DNA from: Spirosoma sp.
Lineage (GTDB): Bacteria; Bacteroidota; Bacteroidia; Cytophagales; Spirosomataceae
Assembly (NCBI RefSeq): GCF_026391055.1
Contig: NZ_JAPLET010000022.1
Span: 835,648 to 899,647, forward strand
Reading direction: 5' to 3'
Length of the DNA stretch: 64,000 bases
Shown here: positions 35,748 to 46,400 of the stretch, one piece after another
Layout of the letters: every line of letters begins with the position of its first letter
How positions within the stretch are numbered: position 1 is the stretch's first letter
Notes under the pieces: model-generated
Seen by the model: only the letters and a program-made list of their open reading frames with translations
Told to the model about the DNA's origin: nothing
The model's database searches: none
Program-made: the position numbers and the translations under genes

Positions 35748-36500
35748 ATGATTCTCACTCGACCGGGCAACAAACGACGCATCGCCCAAGCCATTATCGC
35801 TCACTTCCCTGAGCATGACACCTATATCGAACCCTTTTTTGGGGCGGGTGGCCTGTTCTTCAGTAAACCAAAAGCTAAACACAACATCGTCAATGACTAC
35901 GACAGCGAAGTCTACAACCTCTTTAAGGTAATCGTCGATCGAAAGCCTGAGCTTATGAACTTCTGGTCCATTATGCCGGTGCACGAAGACCTCTGGAAGT
36001 ACTGGAAAGCCAATCCGGAAGGGGATCCGATTCGAAAAGCGGCCCGCTTTCTGCTGTTTTCTAACTTCTCCTTCATGGGCCGCATGACGACCATGTGTTT
36101 TGGCCAGAGTAATGCCTACCCACTGGTGGCCCAGCGCATCCAGCAGGTGCACGAGCTGATGCGGGGTGTCCAGCTGATGAACTGTGATTTCCGTAAAATG
36201 CTCAGCCGCATTTCGATCCGGCCCGGCTCCGAAAAGCGGGTCTTCATCTACTGCGATCCGCCGTATCTGGAAACCAAAGGGGGTAATTACGAAGGGTTCA
36301 CCGAGACCGACTGCGATGATCTCTTTGACGCACTTGTCTCGTCTGGCTACCGGTTTGCCATTTCGGAGTTTGACCATCCCTATATCCTTTCGCTGGCCAG
36401 CAAGCACAAGCTGAATGTGATTCACATAGGCGAGCGCCAAAACATGAAGAACCGGCGAATGGAAATCCTGATCACCAATTACAGCCTGCCTTCCGCCTAG
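35748..36500 (+). CDS. DNA adenine N6-methyltransferase, D12 class (Dam-like)
   Basis: A 250-residue orphan methyltransferase of the Dam/MT-A alpha class. The SAM-binding motif I is EPFFGAGGLFF near residue 30 and the catalytic motif is CDPPYLETKG near residue 173, i.e. DPPY. There is no restriction partner nearby. In phages such enzymes protect DNA from host restriction or change gene timing. A terminator upstream and a hairpin downstream isolate it, so it is likely an inserted cargo gene within the fibre block. Confidence 0.92.
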   Translation: MILTRPGNKRRIAQAIIAHFPEHDTYIEPFFGAGGLFFSKPKAKHNIVNDYDSEVYNLFKVIVDRKPELMNFWSIMPVHEDLWKYWKANPEGDPIRKAARFLLFSNFSFMGRMTTMCFGQSNAYPLVAQRIQQVHELMRGVQLMNCDFRKMLSRISIRPGSEKRVFIYCDPPYLETKGGNYEGFTETDCDDLFDALVSSGYRFAISEFDHPYILSLASKHKLNVIHIGERQNMKNRRMEILITNYSLPSA

Positions 36501-36536
36501 AGGCCCAGCCTGAAGTGGAGCAGTAAACCAGAGTAT

Positions 36537-36562
36537 CCCACCAGCGAGCAAAGGCTGGTGGG
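36537..36562. terminator. Hairpin after methyltransferase gene
   Basis: Nine-bp stem CCCACCAGC/GCTGGTGGG (36537-36545, 36554-36562) with an 8-nt loop. Only CTTCC follows, so termination would be weak. Confidence 0.5.
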
Positions 36563-36591
36563 CTTCCTAAACCCAATTCAAAACTTGTACC

Positions 36592-38718
36592 ATGAAACCA
36601 CTACTGTTTTTATTGTTCCTCTTTTCTCTCGCCATTCCTCTACGGGCTCAGGTGTCCGAACCCACGGCCATCCGCATCTACCGCATCAGCGACCAGATCA
36701 CTACCGCTGACGCGGCCGGCAACATCACGGGTTTCTACCCTTATGCCGATGTGTCAGTTAAAGCGGAAGGGGCGCTCATTAAAGTAAGCGTTAAAGGGGT
36801 TGGTACTCTTTACTACTCGCCTGCTCTGTTCTGGACCGAGCAGGGAACCCCCTACGGCTCGACCGTTAACGCAGCACTCAACCTGTATCTGCTCAGTATT
36901 CCGGCTAGCTCATCGGGCGGCAGTGGGGGTACAACGGCAGCCACGACCAACGCCGGTGCACTCGTCTCGGGTACCCTGGACGACGCCCGGTTGAGTGCGA
37001 ACGTAGTCAAAACGACCGGCTCCTACTCAAATCCCACCTGGCTTTCGGCTCTCGATCCATCACGTATCAGTCAGAACAGTTTGAACCGGTTTACCAGTGA
37101 TGCTGAAAAGGACGCCTGGAATGCCAAACAAGCTCCACTCGTTTCGGGCAGCAATATCAAGACAATCAACGATATCCCCATACTTGGACCGGGCAACATA
37201 GTCATTGGCGGTGGAAGCGGAGGCACAACGACCAGTGCCACTTCGCTGACGGCTGGCACACTTGACGATGCAAGGCTCTCTGCCAATGTGGTCAAGACGA
37301 GCAGTACGTATTCGAATCCCGGATGGATCACCGCCTTTGATCCGACACGAATTACCCAAACAAGCCTGTACCGGTTTGTGAGTGACAATGAGAAATTAGC
37401 CTGGAACAACAAACAGGATGCGTTGGGGTTTACGCCCTTCAATAATGCGGATGCTCTAACCGTAAACTACACCGGGGCTGGCGTCTCGGTCAACCAGGTC
37501 GACAAAACCGTGACGGTTACCATTCCGGGGGGAACTTCCGTGGTAATCGATCAGGCATTAAATAGCTCATCCGTCAATGGGATTGCCAACGGGGTGGTCG
37601 CTTCAGCCCTCAATACACTGACAACGGGATTGTCGACGGCTAATGGCAACATTGCTACTAACACAGCCAGTATTGCTACTCACACGACCGGCATTGCTAC
37701 CAATACCAACAGCATTACAGCCAATACAGCCAGTATTGCTGCCATTTCATCGGCCATCACAGCACTCAATGCCACGGTGGTCAGTCTCCAGTCGCAGGTA
37801 GCGGCACTAACAGGAACGTTCACCATTGCAGCACCGGCGCTTACGGCGAGTAACATCACTAACACCGGAATGACCTTAAGCTGGCCCGCGTCAACGAGTG
37901 CGACCAGCTATGCCCTTGAGATGGCGACCAACGCCGGATATACGACCGGCCTGGTGAGTCTGACGACGACGTCGGCCCTGAGTTATGCCGTTACCGGCCT
38001 GACGCTGGGTACCCAGTACTGGTTCCGCATTAAGGCATCGGGCGGGGCGGGCACTACGGCTTCGGCGTATGGTACCACCACGGCAACGACCACATCGGTG
38101 GCCGAAGCTAGCTATACCGTTACCCGTATCATTCGGGGTCAGAACATGCAGTCGACGTTCGCTGTCGCCACAACCGCCAACGTCAACCAGCTGAAGCCGA
38201 CGGCGAGCCAACTTACCACCGCAGGCGGTGGGTATACCTCCCAGAGTCTGATCACCGAAACGGGTACGGCTTCGGGGGTCACCCTGAGTATTACGGCTCC
38301 GTTCGCGCAGGCCTCGTCCTCGCTGAGTACGTCTGCGGTAGCGGGTAGTTTGTACCCCCTCGATATGTATAAAGGTGCCTGGATGGTGACCTCGGCAACG
38401 CCAGCGCAGGTGAGCTTCAACAACCTCGACCCAACCAAGAAATATCGACTGCTCCTGTATCCTGTGTCGGCAACCTCAACGGGCTCCACGGCCTTCGTGG
38501 TTGGTGGCGTCACCAAAGAAAAGGCTGTTTCCAACAACTTTGGTGTCGGTGGCGGAAACGAATTAGACCCCAACACGGCGCTCGTCGAATTTAAGAATAT
38601 CACGCCTGACGGTAACAACGCCATTTTGATGAACGTCAACCGGGGTACTGTAACCGGTTCCGGCAGTGTACCCTGGAACACGTTTGTGCTGGAAGAATAT
38701 AGCGGAACAAGACCGTAA
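36592..38718 (+). CDS. Exported tail-fibre-like protein with fibronectin III domain, 708 aa
   Basis: Signal peptide residues 1-20 (ends LRAQ). Residues 25-105 are a domain almost identical to the start of the 42012 product (AIRIYRISDQITTADAAGN). Two tandem repeats then follow, each with LDDARLSANVVKT, LDP(S/T)RI and a DAEK..WN..KQ-type motif, about 90 residues apart, a phage fibre pattern. A Thr/Asn/Ile-rich coiled region (ATNTASIA repeats), a fibronectin-III-like domain (about 410-500) and a beta-rich tip complete it. It looks like a fibre stalk with a lectin-like tip, yet has a Sec signal. Confidence 0.7.
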   Translation: MKPLLFLLFLFSLAIPLRAQVSEPTAIRIYRISDQITTADAAGNITGFYPYADVSVKAEGALIKVSVKGVGTLYYSPALFWTEQGTPYGSTVNAALNLYLLSIPASSSGGSGGTTAATTNAGALVSGTLDDARLSANVVKTTGSYSNPTWLSALDPSRISQNSLNRFTSDAEKDAWNAKQAPLVSGSNIKTINDIPILGPGNIVIGGGSGGTTTSATSLTAGTLDDARLSANVVKTSSTYSNPGWITAFDPTRITQTSLYRFVSDNEKLAWNNKQDALGFTPFNNADALTVNYTGAGVSVNQVDKTVTVTIPGGTSVVIDQALNSSSVNGIANGVVASALNTLTTGLSTANGNIATNTASIATHTTGIATNTNSITANTASIAAISSAITALNATVVSLQSQVAALTGTFTIAAPALTASNITNTGMTLSWPASTSATSYALEMATNAGYTTGLVSLTTTSALSYAVTGLTLGTQYWFRIKASGGAGTTASAYGTTTATTTSVAEASYTVTRIIRGQNMQSTFAVATTANVNQLKPTASQLTTAGGGYTSQSLITETGTASGVTLSITAPFAQASSSLSTSAVAGSLYPLDMYKGAWMVTSATPAQVSFNNLDPTKKYRLLLYPVSATSTGSTAFVVGGVTKEKAVSNNFGVGGGNELDPNTALVEFKNITPDGNNAILMNVNRGTVTGSGSVPWNTFVLEEYSGTRP
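36659..36905 (+). repeat. Direct repeat shared with 42079-42325
   Basis: The DNA encoding the N-terminal domain after the signal peptide is closely similar, mostly at synonymous differences, to that in the gene at 42012. Both copies are in the same orientation and about 5.4 kb apart, so recombination could delete or swap the fibre segments between them. Confidence 0.75.
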
Positions 38719-38725
38719 CTGATCC

Positions 38726-41700
38726 ATGAAGAAACTTATCTTTCTCCTGCTCCTGATCGCAGTCGGTCAGGGGCAGGCACAAAGCCTGAGAATGCCCTGG
38801 CGCACAGTGACGGGCAGCAGCACTAGCCAGCCCACAGAGCCTACTCAGCCGGTATCCAATTCCAACATCGTCACCCTGACGATTACCTATGCCAGTGCGC
38901 CGACATCGCCGACCGCTACGTTTGCCCCACTCAAGTACAACAAACAAGCCTGGTTCCAGTATGAGCGTGACGATCTGCTAAGTGCTACCTGGACCGACTA
39001 TCAGTTTTTTCAGGGGAAAACGCACACCGATGGAGCGGGTAATGCCGTCAAGTGGCGGGGTAGTACCGTCGTAAATGCCCGGTCGAACTTCAACAATGGC
39101 GATTTGTGGGGCATTGCGGGGAAGCTGACGGCCGCTCAGATTGCGACGATGGTACGCGACGGTAAATGGGGTGTACTCAATCACGGCTATTACCATGATA
39201 CGCCAACGTCCAATAATTTCTATCCCCCCTCCAGTGCAACCTATTCGCAGGCGGGCTGGGATTTGGCCGAAAACCAGAAGTTCACCTACGACAAGTTAAA
39301 AGCCGAAGGTGTAGAATATGCCATGCGGGGCGTTGTGCTGCCCTCTTCCCATGCGGGCTTCGTGCGGGGGGCTGATTCGCTGCAATACCTGGGCATTACC
39401 ACCACGGCGGCAAGGGATGGCTATACCGGCTATCCCACGAACACGGCCTACAATCCTGCCAACGATGGGGCCAATTTCCTGAATGAAGAAAGCTTGCCGG
39501 TCGCCGGAACCACGCTGTTTGGCAATACGGGTTTTGTGCAATACACGCGAAATCTTCAGGACAGCTGGAACGCGACCACTGTCGGCACACTCAAAGCGCA
39601 GTTTGTGGATCTGCTGGCCAAGAGCAATGCCAGTAAACACCTCGGCATGCGCCTTGCGACGCACTCAGGTACGTATCCGGAAATGAGCGATTTTTTCAAT
39701 TACGCCGATTCGGTTGCCGCCGATCGGGTCTGGTTCGCGGGTATGACCGAGCAGCTTGAATACCGGGAAATGAAACGGCTGGCCCAGAAGAGTCAGGCAC
39801 TTTCGGGTAATACGCTGACGGTTAGTCTGGACGTGAGTTCAGTTCCGTCTGTGAACCGGTTCCGGGATATGAGCCTGTTGGTGGGCGGTGGCACGATCAC
39901 CAGCGTGACGGCTACGGGCGCCCATGACCGGATGTCGTACAATCCCAGTACCGGGCTGATTAATATTTTCTGGGAGAAAACGACGGTCGCTAATCCGGAT
40001 CTGGTAGCGGCTGGCAGCACGCTCGCCATCGTCGGCCCTGACTCGGTAGCGGAAGGAGCCTCCGGCAGCTATCAGATAACCAGAACAACACTGGCCGGTA
40101 CCACATCGGACGTGACCGCCAGTGCTTCTTTGTCAGCCAGCCGGGGAATGGCTTCCGGCCTGACCATTACGCCCGGCAGTCAGATTACGCTGGCCAATGC
40201 AACGAATGTGGTGAAAGGCGATCATCGCATAACGACCCTTACGGCCAGCTATCAGGGGAAGACCGTCACGCGGGAGATCGTGCTGAAGGATGCGACAGGT
40301 ACGCCTTCATCCATCGCGCACCGGATGGTGACTGCTGACGATATTAGCATGTGGCCGCAAATGAAACTAGGCGATCTGATTGTGCCAGGCGCAACGTTTG
40401 GGTTTGGTAGTGCTACCGATCACTCGATTCAGATTAGGACCAGCCGCCAGAACGCCCCCACCCTGGCACCTGGCTCGACGATCTGGGTCAAGGGAGCTGA
40501 CTACGTGAACGTGGTGATTCAGCTTGATTCATCCCGAACGACGGATGGTCAGGCACCCATCCAAATCCGGAACTACGACGGTCAGGTCAAGGTCCTCAAC
40601 TCCCTGAATATTCTGGGGGCACAGGGATTGCTATTGTCAGGACGGTATGACCCGGTGAGTGGGGCTGGGGATAGCGACTACCGGGGCCATGAAGGGAATT
40701 ATCCGATCCGGGCTGACCGCTACGGGTTTCTGCTCGATAACCGATGGACGGATTCGAGCAAAAATGGCTTAGTGATGGATGGCGGCTGTCAGCGCGTGGA
40801 GTCTGAATTTATGGAACTTAGAGGGGGCTACTTCGCGCCCGTGTTCGTCAACGGGAGGAATTACGATATGCGGGTTGCGGGCAGTACGGTGTGTCTGCCC
40901 TACAAGAATATGAAATACCACGACCTTTATATTCATGACTCCGAGTCGGAAGGGTTCTACATGGGCAATACAGCTGCGGACGTGTGGGCCAAATTTGACT
41001 CGTTGGAGATCTACAACAATGTCATTGTGCGGGCGGGAACGGAGGCCATTCAGGTGGGACAGCTTCACAAGGGAACGCGTATCCATCATAACGTCGCCAT
41101 GGGAAATTTGAATGCGAAAAATGCTTTCAAAAAATTCCAGGACAATAGCCTTCAGACTGATCTGCGGCAGGGCGGGCACCTGATCGAGAAAAACCTGTTC
41201 ATTCGCGGAGGTGAGAAATTCATCAATGGTCAGTCACGGTTAACGGAAGATGTATCGAAGGTGACGCTGGCCACTGACACGGTGCTGATCCGACGCAATG
41301 CGTTCCTATTCAATACCGGCCTGTTTGAATCCTACTATAACACGACAGGCGGCCAGACGGCTATACCTAACCTGACGTTCGCGTTTCAAAACAACTGGTT
41401 TGGCCACAACCGATTCGTCTATAATCTGATCTATCCGACCGCGCCCAGAGAGAACTTCATTATGAAGTTTGAGGTGAAAGGGGCGAACTCAAAAGTAATC
41501 GTTACAGGGAACACCTTTGATGGCAGTTCGCCGGTCACAACTTGGGTCAATAATACCAGTCCAGGGAATACGACCGTCACCGAGTCAGGTAACACGCTGT
41601 CAGGTACGGTGCCACATCCGGAGTTCGTCAATACCGGCTTCGGGCCAAACTTCGACTTTACCACGCTGGAATTCTGGACCGATAAGATCGGCAATTCATC

Positions 41701-41995
41701 ACAGTTTCCCACCGATGGCACCGCGAAGGGTACATTGGTGACAGTACCCGTGGGTGAGTTTCGGTCGTATCACGGCATCATCTACGAATCGAAAGCGGCT
41801 AATAATACCGCCATCCGGCCGGGGTATCATGTCAACTGGCGGGATTACTGGAACCTGATTTACTGGGACCGGACAACGGGTGCAATGGTGCGGAACCCTA
41901 CCGATTTGAAGAACCTGTCGCCCATTCCGCCCGACAAATACAAACTGGTGCCCGGCTCATTCTACCAACAACAGGGGTTGGGACCCTCATTTTAA
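38726..41995 (+). CDS. Exported polysaccharide deacetylase/beta-helix protein, 1089 aa
   Basis: Signal peptide residues 1-19 (ends QAQ). The N-terminal part (about 65-380) resembles a polysaccharide deacetylase (NodB-like): Asp-Asp at 82-83 (QYERDDLL) and HGYYH at 153-157 match motifs 1 and 2. After a strand-rich linker with two Ig-like parts, residues about 540-950 look like a right-handed beta-helix (repeated short strands with Asn and Gly turns), as in phage depolymerases. The last 60 residues contain a CBM-like piece (YHGIIYESKAANN, then NWRDYWNLIYWD). It may deacetylate and cut surface polysaccharide; this is inference. Confidence 0.7.
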   Translation: MKKLIFLLLLIAVGQGQAQSLRMPWRTVTGSSTSQPTEPTQPVSNSNIVTLTITYASAPTSPTATFAPLKYNKQAWFQYERDDLLSATWTDYQFFQGKTHTDGAGNAVKWRGSTVVNARSNFNNGDLWGIAGKLTAAQIATMVRDGKWGVLNHGYYHDTPTSNNFYPPSSATYSQAGWDLAENQKFTYDKLKAEGVEYAMRGVVLPSSHAGFVRGADSLQYLGITTTAARDGYTGYPTNTAYNPANDGANFLNEESLPVAGTTLFGNTGFVQYTRNLQDSWNATTVGTLKAQFVDLLAKSNASKHLGMRLATHSGTYPEMSDFFNYADSVAADRVWFAGMTEQLEYREMKRLAQKSQALSGNTLTVSLDVSSVPSVNRFRDMSLLVGGGTITSVTATGAHDRMSYNPSTGLINIFWEKTTVANPDLVAAGSTLAIVGPDSVAEGASGSYQITRTTLAGTTSDVTASASLSASRGMASGLTITPGSQITLANATNVVKGDHRITTLTASYQGKTVTREIVLKDATGTPSSIAHRMVTADDISMWPQMKLGDLIVPGATFGFGSATDHSIQIRTSRQNAPTLAPGSTIWVKGADYVNVVIQLDSSRTTDGQAPIQIRNYDGQVKVLNSLNILGAQGLLLSGRYDPVSGAGDSDYRGHEGNYPIRADRYGFLLDNRWTDSSKNGLVMDGGCQRVESEFMELRGGYFAPVFVNGRNYDMRVAGSTVCLPYKNMKYHDLYIHDSESEGFYMGNTAADVWAKFDSLEIYNNVIVRAGTEAIQVGQLHKGTRIHHNVAMGNLNAKNAFKKFQDNSLQTDLRQGGHLIEKNLFIRGGEKFINGQSRLTEDVSKVTLATDTVLIRRNAFLFNTGLFESYYNTTGGQTAIPNLTFAFQNNWFGHNRFVYNLIYPTAPRENFIMKFEVKGANSKVIVTGNTFDGSSPVTTWVNNTSPGNTTVTESGNTLSGTVPHPEFVNTGFGPNFDFTTLEFWTDKIGNSSQFPTDGTAKGTLVTVPVGEFRSYHGIIYESKAANNTAIRPGYHVNWRDYWNLIYWDRTTGAMVRNPTDLKNLSPIPPDKYKLVPGSFYQQQGLGPSF

Positions 41996-42011
41996 TACCA
42001 AACCCTCTACC

Positions 42012-43415
42012 ATGAAATCACTTAGTTTAATCTATACCCTGCTTTTCAGCCTGCTTATGGCCAGTGCGCAGGCTCAGTTTTCCGAATCATCGGCCATCCG
42101 CATCTACCGCATCGGCGATCAGATTACCACGGCTGATGCGGCCGGCAACATCACAGGCTTTTACCCTTACGCGGATGTGTCGGTTAAAGCGGAAAGGTCA
42201 CTCGTCAAGGTGAGCATCAAAGGAACCGGCTCGCTCTACTACACCCCTGCTCTGTTCTGGAGTGAGCAGGGAACCCCTTACGGCTCGACGGTTAGTGCTG
42301 CACTTTATCTCTATCAGCTCAGCATTCCCCTGACTACATCCGGAGGAGGCAGCAGTACTGGAGTTGTGACCGATGCTTCGCTTATTTCTTCAGGTGTTTT
42401 TTCTGAAGCCCGGCTACCGGCAAGCGTTGTCAAAACCACGTCGACGATCACAAACCCCACGTTTATTACGGGTTTGGATCCAAGCCGAATTACCCAGGGT
42501 CCAACCGCTCGATTTGCGTCTGATGCTGAAAAGGAAGCCTGGAATGCCAAACAGGGGGCTATCACCACAACGACGGATTTAACCCCCCGAAATATCACCG
42601 TGAACGGTACGCTAACGGCTCCTACGCCCGTCACCGGCACGGCCAGTAATGTGGTGGCCACAACGAAATACACTCTCGATGAGGTCATGCGCATTCTGAG
42701 GGACTCCCTGCTGGCTCAGTACATGCCCCAGTTTGATCCGGCCCAGTTTGTCAGCGTCGATACGCTGGGTACGTCGTTCATTCGCATCAAGCCCGGGTTA
42801 GTGACTGCCTCGACGTCGGGAACGGCAACACCAGCGTCGGTAACCGGCCGGGTGGCCCTGACCTTCACCGACGCTGGTGTTGCGGCCCCGATCGTCGCGA
42901 TCGACAGCTCCAGTACTGCGCTCAGGTATTACAAAGGGGGCAGCCCAGTCGACTGGGACAGCGGTCCCAATAGCGGGGTTTCAACAACCAGACTACCCGC
43001 GGGTACTGAAGGCTATCTGGAAATGCGCTATTTCCCGATGCAGGATTTTGCCGCTATTGGCTTCAACACATCGGGCATAAAGACTGAGCAGAACCTGAGC
43101 CGCTATCAGGCGGGCGTCTACGTCAACAGTTCCGGCAAGATTGCCACCGTTGTGCAGGGCCGGGCTTCGCTGGAAGTGGCCAGCACCTTCACCGCAGCAC
43201 CGGGCAGTTACATAAGACTTCGACGGACAGCGACGGGCACCTTCAACGTGGAGTACTCTGCTGACGGAGCGAGCTACAGTACCATCCTGACGGACATACG
43301 CTCGAGCGTTCCTTCGGTTACGCCCATCACCAGTATCCTGTATGCCGGTGTGGCCATCCATTTCAACGGACGGGTGTATATGCCCTCCTCCTCCAACAAC
43401 TTCGTAACGTACTGA
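42012..43415 (+). CDS. Exported tail-fibre-like protein, paralogue of 36592 product, 467 aa
   Basis: Signal peptide residues 1-21 (ends QAQ). Residues 24-105 repeat the N-terminal domain of the 36592 protein; then one linker repeat (FSEARLPASVVKT, LDPSRITQGP, DAEKEAWNAKQ) and a KYTLDEVMRIL helix. The C-terminal 200 residues form a beta-rich, lectin-like tip (VALTFTDAG, then YYKGGSPVDWDSG). The shared base with different tip suggests alternative receptor binding. It overlaps the next gene by TGATG. Confidence 0.7.
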   Translation: MKSLSLIYTLLFSLLMASAQAQFSESSAIRIYRIGDQITTADAAGNITGFYPYADVSVKAERSLVKVSIKGTGSLYYTPALFWSEQGTPYGSTVSAALYLYQLSIPLTTSGGGSSTGVVTDASLISSGVFSEARLPASVVKTTSTITNPTFITGLDPSRITQGPTARFASDAEKEAWNAKQGAITTTTDLTPRNITVNGTLTAPTPVTGTASNVVATTKYTLDEVMRILRDSLLAQYMPQFDPAQFVSVDTLGTSFIRIKPGLVTASTSGTATPASVTGRVALTFTDAGVAAPIVAIDSSSTALRYYKGGSPVDWDSGPNSGVSTTRLPAGTEGYLEMRYFPMQDFAAIGFNTSGIKTEQNLSRYQAGVYVNSSGKIATVVQGRASLEVASTFTAAPGSYIRLRRTATGTFNVEYSADGASYSTILTDIRSSVPSVTPITSILYAGVAIHFNGRVYMPSSSNNFVTY

Positions 43416-46400
43416 TGAAGACCAGGCTTTTATTTATTCTGTTGATTGGGTTTAGCCTGAGTAGTCTGGGACAGGTTCGCCAGAAGCTCAGCAAGCCCAA
43501 TCCGGCCGTGCCGACCACCAGGGGAGCACTCAAAAAAGCACCTGCTCAACCTGGTGCCGTACTACGGGCCGCCATCAGCCGACCCGTGACGGTGACTGTT
43601 TCCGGCTCCTTTACCCTCCCGGTAGCAGCCAGAGCCACCCTGGGGGTGTATGCTCAAAATGGCGAGCTGGTGCGGACGGTTTATGCGGGCGTTCAAAAGG
43701 AGGCTGGCACCTACACCGAGACCTGGGACGGCAAGAATGACCTGGGTGAAACCCTGCCGGAAGGCGACTATAAACTGCGATTGCAAACCAACAATGTGCA
43801 GTACAAGTGGATGGGCGTGCTGGGTAACACCTCCTTTAACCGGGCAAATCCGGCCGGGATGCAGAAGGGATACCGTCGGATCCAAACCATGGTCATCGTA
43901 AACGGTATCGCCTACTTTGGCAATGGCTACGCCGAGGGCCATCCGTCCCAGGCTTCCTTCGATGTGAGCAATCCACAGGTACGGATTGACTTCTTTCGGG
44001 ATAGCAAGACCGGACAGGCCACGCGCATGATGTGCAGCGACGGCATCCGGGTGTATGCCGGAGGCCCCGACATTTTCAGTGTTGACAAGAAGATCAACTT
44101 CATTTTTGGCTGGACAGTCAGCACCAACGCTGAATACAGCTTTACCGGTGGCGGGCAGCTCTTCAAGACCGCCCAGGGGCAGGACTGGGGCGAAACCTAT
44201 AAGTCAGCCCTGGTGATCACCGATACGGCCGGTTTACCCAAATATACCGACCTCATCAAAGGCATGGCCGTTCAGAAAACGGGCAACTACCTGTTTGCCT
44301 CACTGGGCTCGACTAAAAACGTCATCCGGATCTGGCATAAGGTAACCGGGGCCTTCGTGGCTGATGTGCCTGTTACTAGTCCTGGCGCACTGGCTATTGA
44401 TGCCCTCGATGACAACAAGCTCTGGGTCACCCAGGGCACGACCGTTTCGGCCAGAACCATTGGAGCGGGTAGTTTGAGCAGTCCGGTACTGACGCTTGCC
44501 GGCCTGGTCAAGCCGATGGCGATGGCCTGCCGGCCGGGGGGTGGTGAACTGGCCGTGTGTGACGGGGGCAGCTCGCAGCGGGTGATGTTCTACAACCCGG
44601 CTACCGGCGCTAAAACCGATTCGCTGGGCGTAAAGGGCGGCTACCGCAACGACCCGTCGGTGAGTTTTTATAAGTTTTATTTTGACGACCCGGCTCTGTC
44701 CATTGATGATACCTACCTGGCCTACCAGGCGGATGGCTCTTTCTGGGTGGGCGATGACGGCAACTACCGAAACCTCCGTTTCTCGGCGGCAAAGCAGTTT
44801 GTGGACCATGTGAGCTACATGGAAAACTGTTACACGACGGGTGTCGACAAGGCCAACCCGACCCGGCTCTTTGGGCAGTACATGGAATTCTCGGTCAGCG
44901 ACTACGCCAACCTGACGGCTACTTCGTCCTGGACGCTGGTCAAGAATTACCGATCGATGATGCCATCGGAGTACTTCGAGAATGAGTACAACCGGATGCA
45001 GAACATTTTTCAGGTCAACATCCTGCAACAGGTGATCACCATTGGGGGCCACACCTACGGCCTCATCCAGCGTTTCACCGATAAGAAGTATGCCGTTGTG
45101 GAGCTGATGCCAAGTGCGCCCCTGAAGTTTACGGGTCTCTATCTGGGCACCGGTTCGGTATCCAATCCAAATTCAGAAAGCTGGGTGCTGCTGCCCGACG
45201 GCAGTTTAGGCGTACACCGCACCAGCCTCAGTGGCGGCAATGGTACCGCTACCTGGTACAAACGCCCGTTTCTGGGCGTGGATGGGTCGGGTAATCCCGG
45301 CTGGGGAGCCGAAATCGCCTTGCAGAGCGTAGCCGTGACGCCAAACGATCCGTTTCCGGTCTACGGCGGCTCCGAGCCGTTTGGCATCACCACGGACGGC
45401 ACCATCGCGGCCTTCAATTCAACCCTGTTTAACCCCACTACCGGAGCGGGCCTTGGCTATCATTTGGGTGGGGTACGAGCCAATAAATGGCAGTGGAAAG
45501 GGGCGCTGGCCACCCACAAGGAGTACAAGGGAGACTTTCCGGCTGATGGCGGCTATGACATTGGCAACTCGGTCCAGTACGGCGGAGGCAATGCGCCGGT
45601 GGCAGGCAATGACATATTCTGGACGTATCATGGGGAGTTCTGGAAAGGCAGCCAGACCAACAAGTTCAATCACGTTCGCAGTAATGGCTTGTTTGTGGGT
45701 ACGTTCGGGGTAACGGGGCCGGATGCGGTGCGCGATCCGGCGAATAATCCGGGCATGGCCGGTAATGTCTTCGGTGCGACGGCCGTGCCGGCTGCCAACG
45801 GCAATATTTATTTGTTTCATGGGGAGGAATACGGCTGGTCGGGTATTCACGGCTGGGAGGTATCGGGCCTCAGCACGATCCAAACCCAGGAGGTGACCGC
45901 CACGGTCAGCAATGCGCCCGACCCAAGAGGCATACCCATTTTCGGTGGCCTGCCCAAGTACACGGTGCTGGCCAGCGGAACCGCCGGCTTAATTCGGTCT
46001 CCTCTCACTGATGACGGGGAGTACACCGTCCGCACCAACGCCCTGACCTACGCAAAAATTGGGGCACCCGATTTCTATTTCCAAAACAACAATAGCAGCG
46101 GAGAGAAATTTGCGACAGTCCCCTTCTCTACCGCCACTGGCGTTACCAGCTGGACAGTAAGCTTCACCCTTCAGGCGACCCAGTACTACCCTTCGGTGGG
46201 CGAGTTTGGCCAGGCCAATTCCGGTGGGGGCTACATCCGCATTCTGGATAATACGGGTAAGATTCTGGTCCAGTATTTCCAGAAAATAAGCGGCTCGAAT
46301 ACAATCATGGGTTTCAATGGCGTAACGGCCTATACTCGTCCTGGAGCCGGTGTGCCCGCTTACGTGCCCATCACGCTCGAATCAAACGGCACGACTATCA

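Noticed and set aside
35670-36551. 293-residue minus-strand ORF
   Set aside because: Antisense of the adenine methyltransferase, which has full catalytic motifs on the plus strand.
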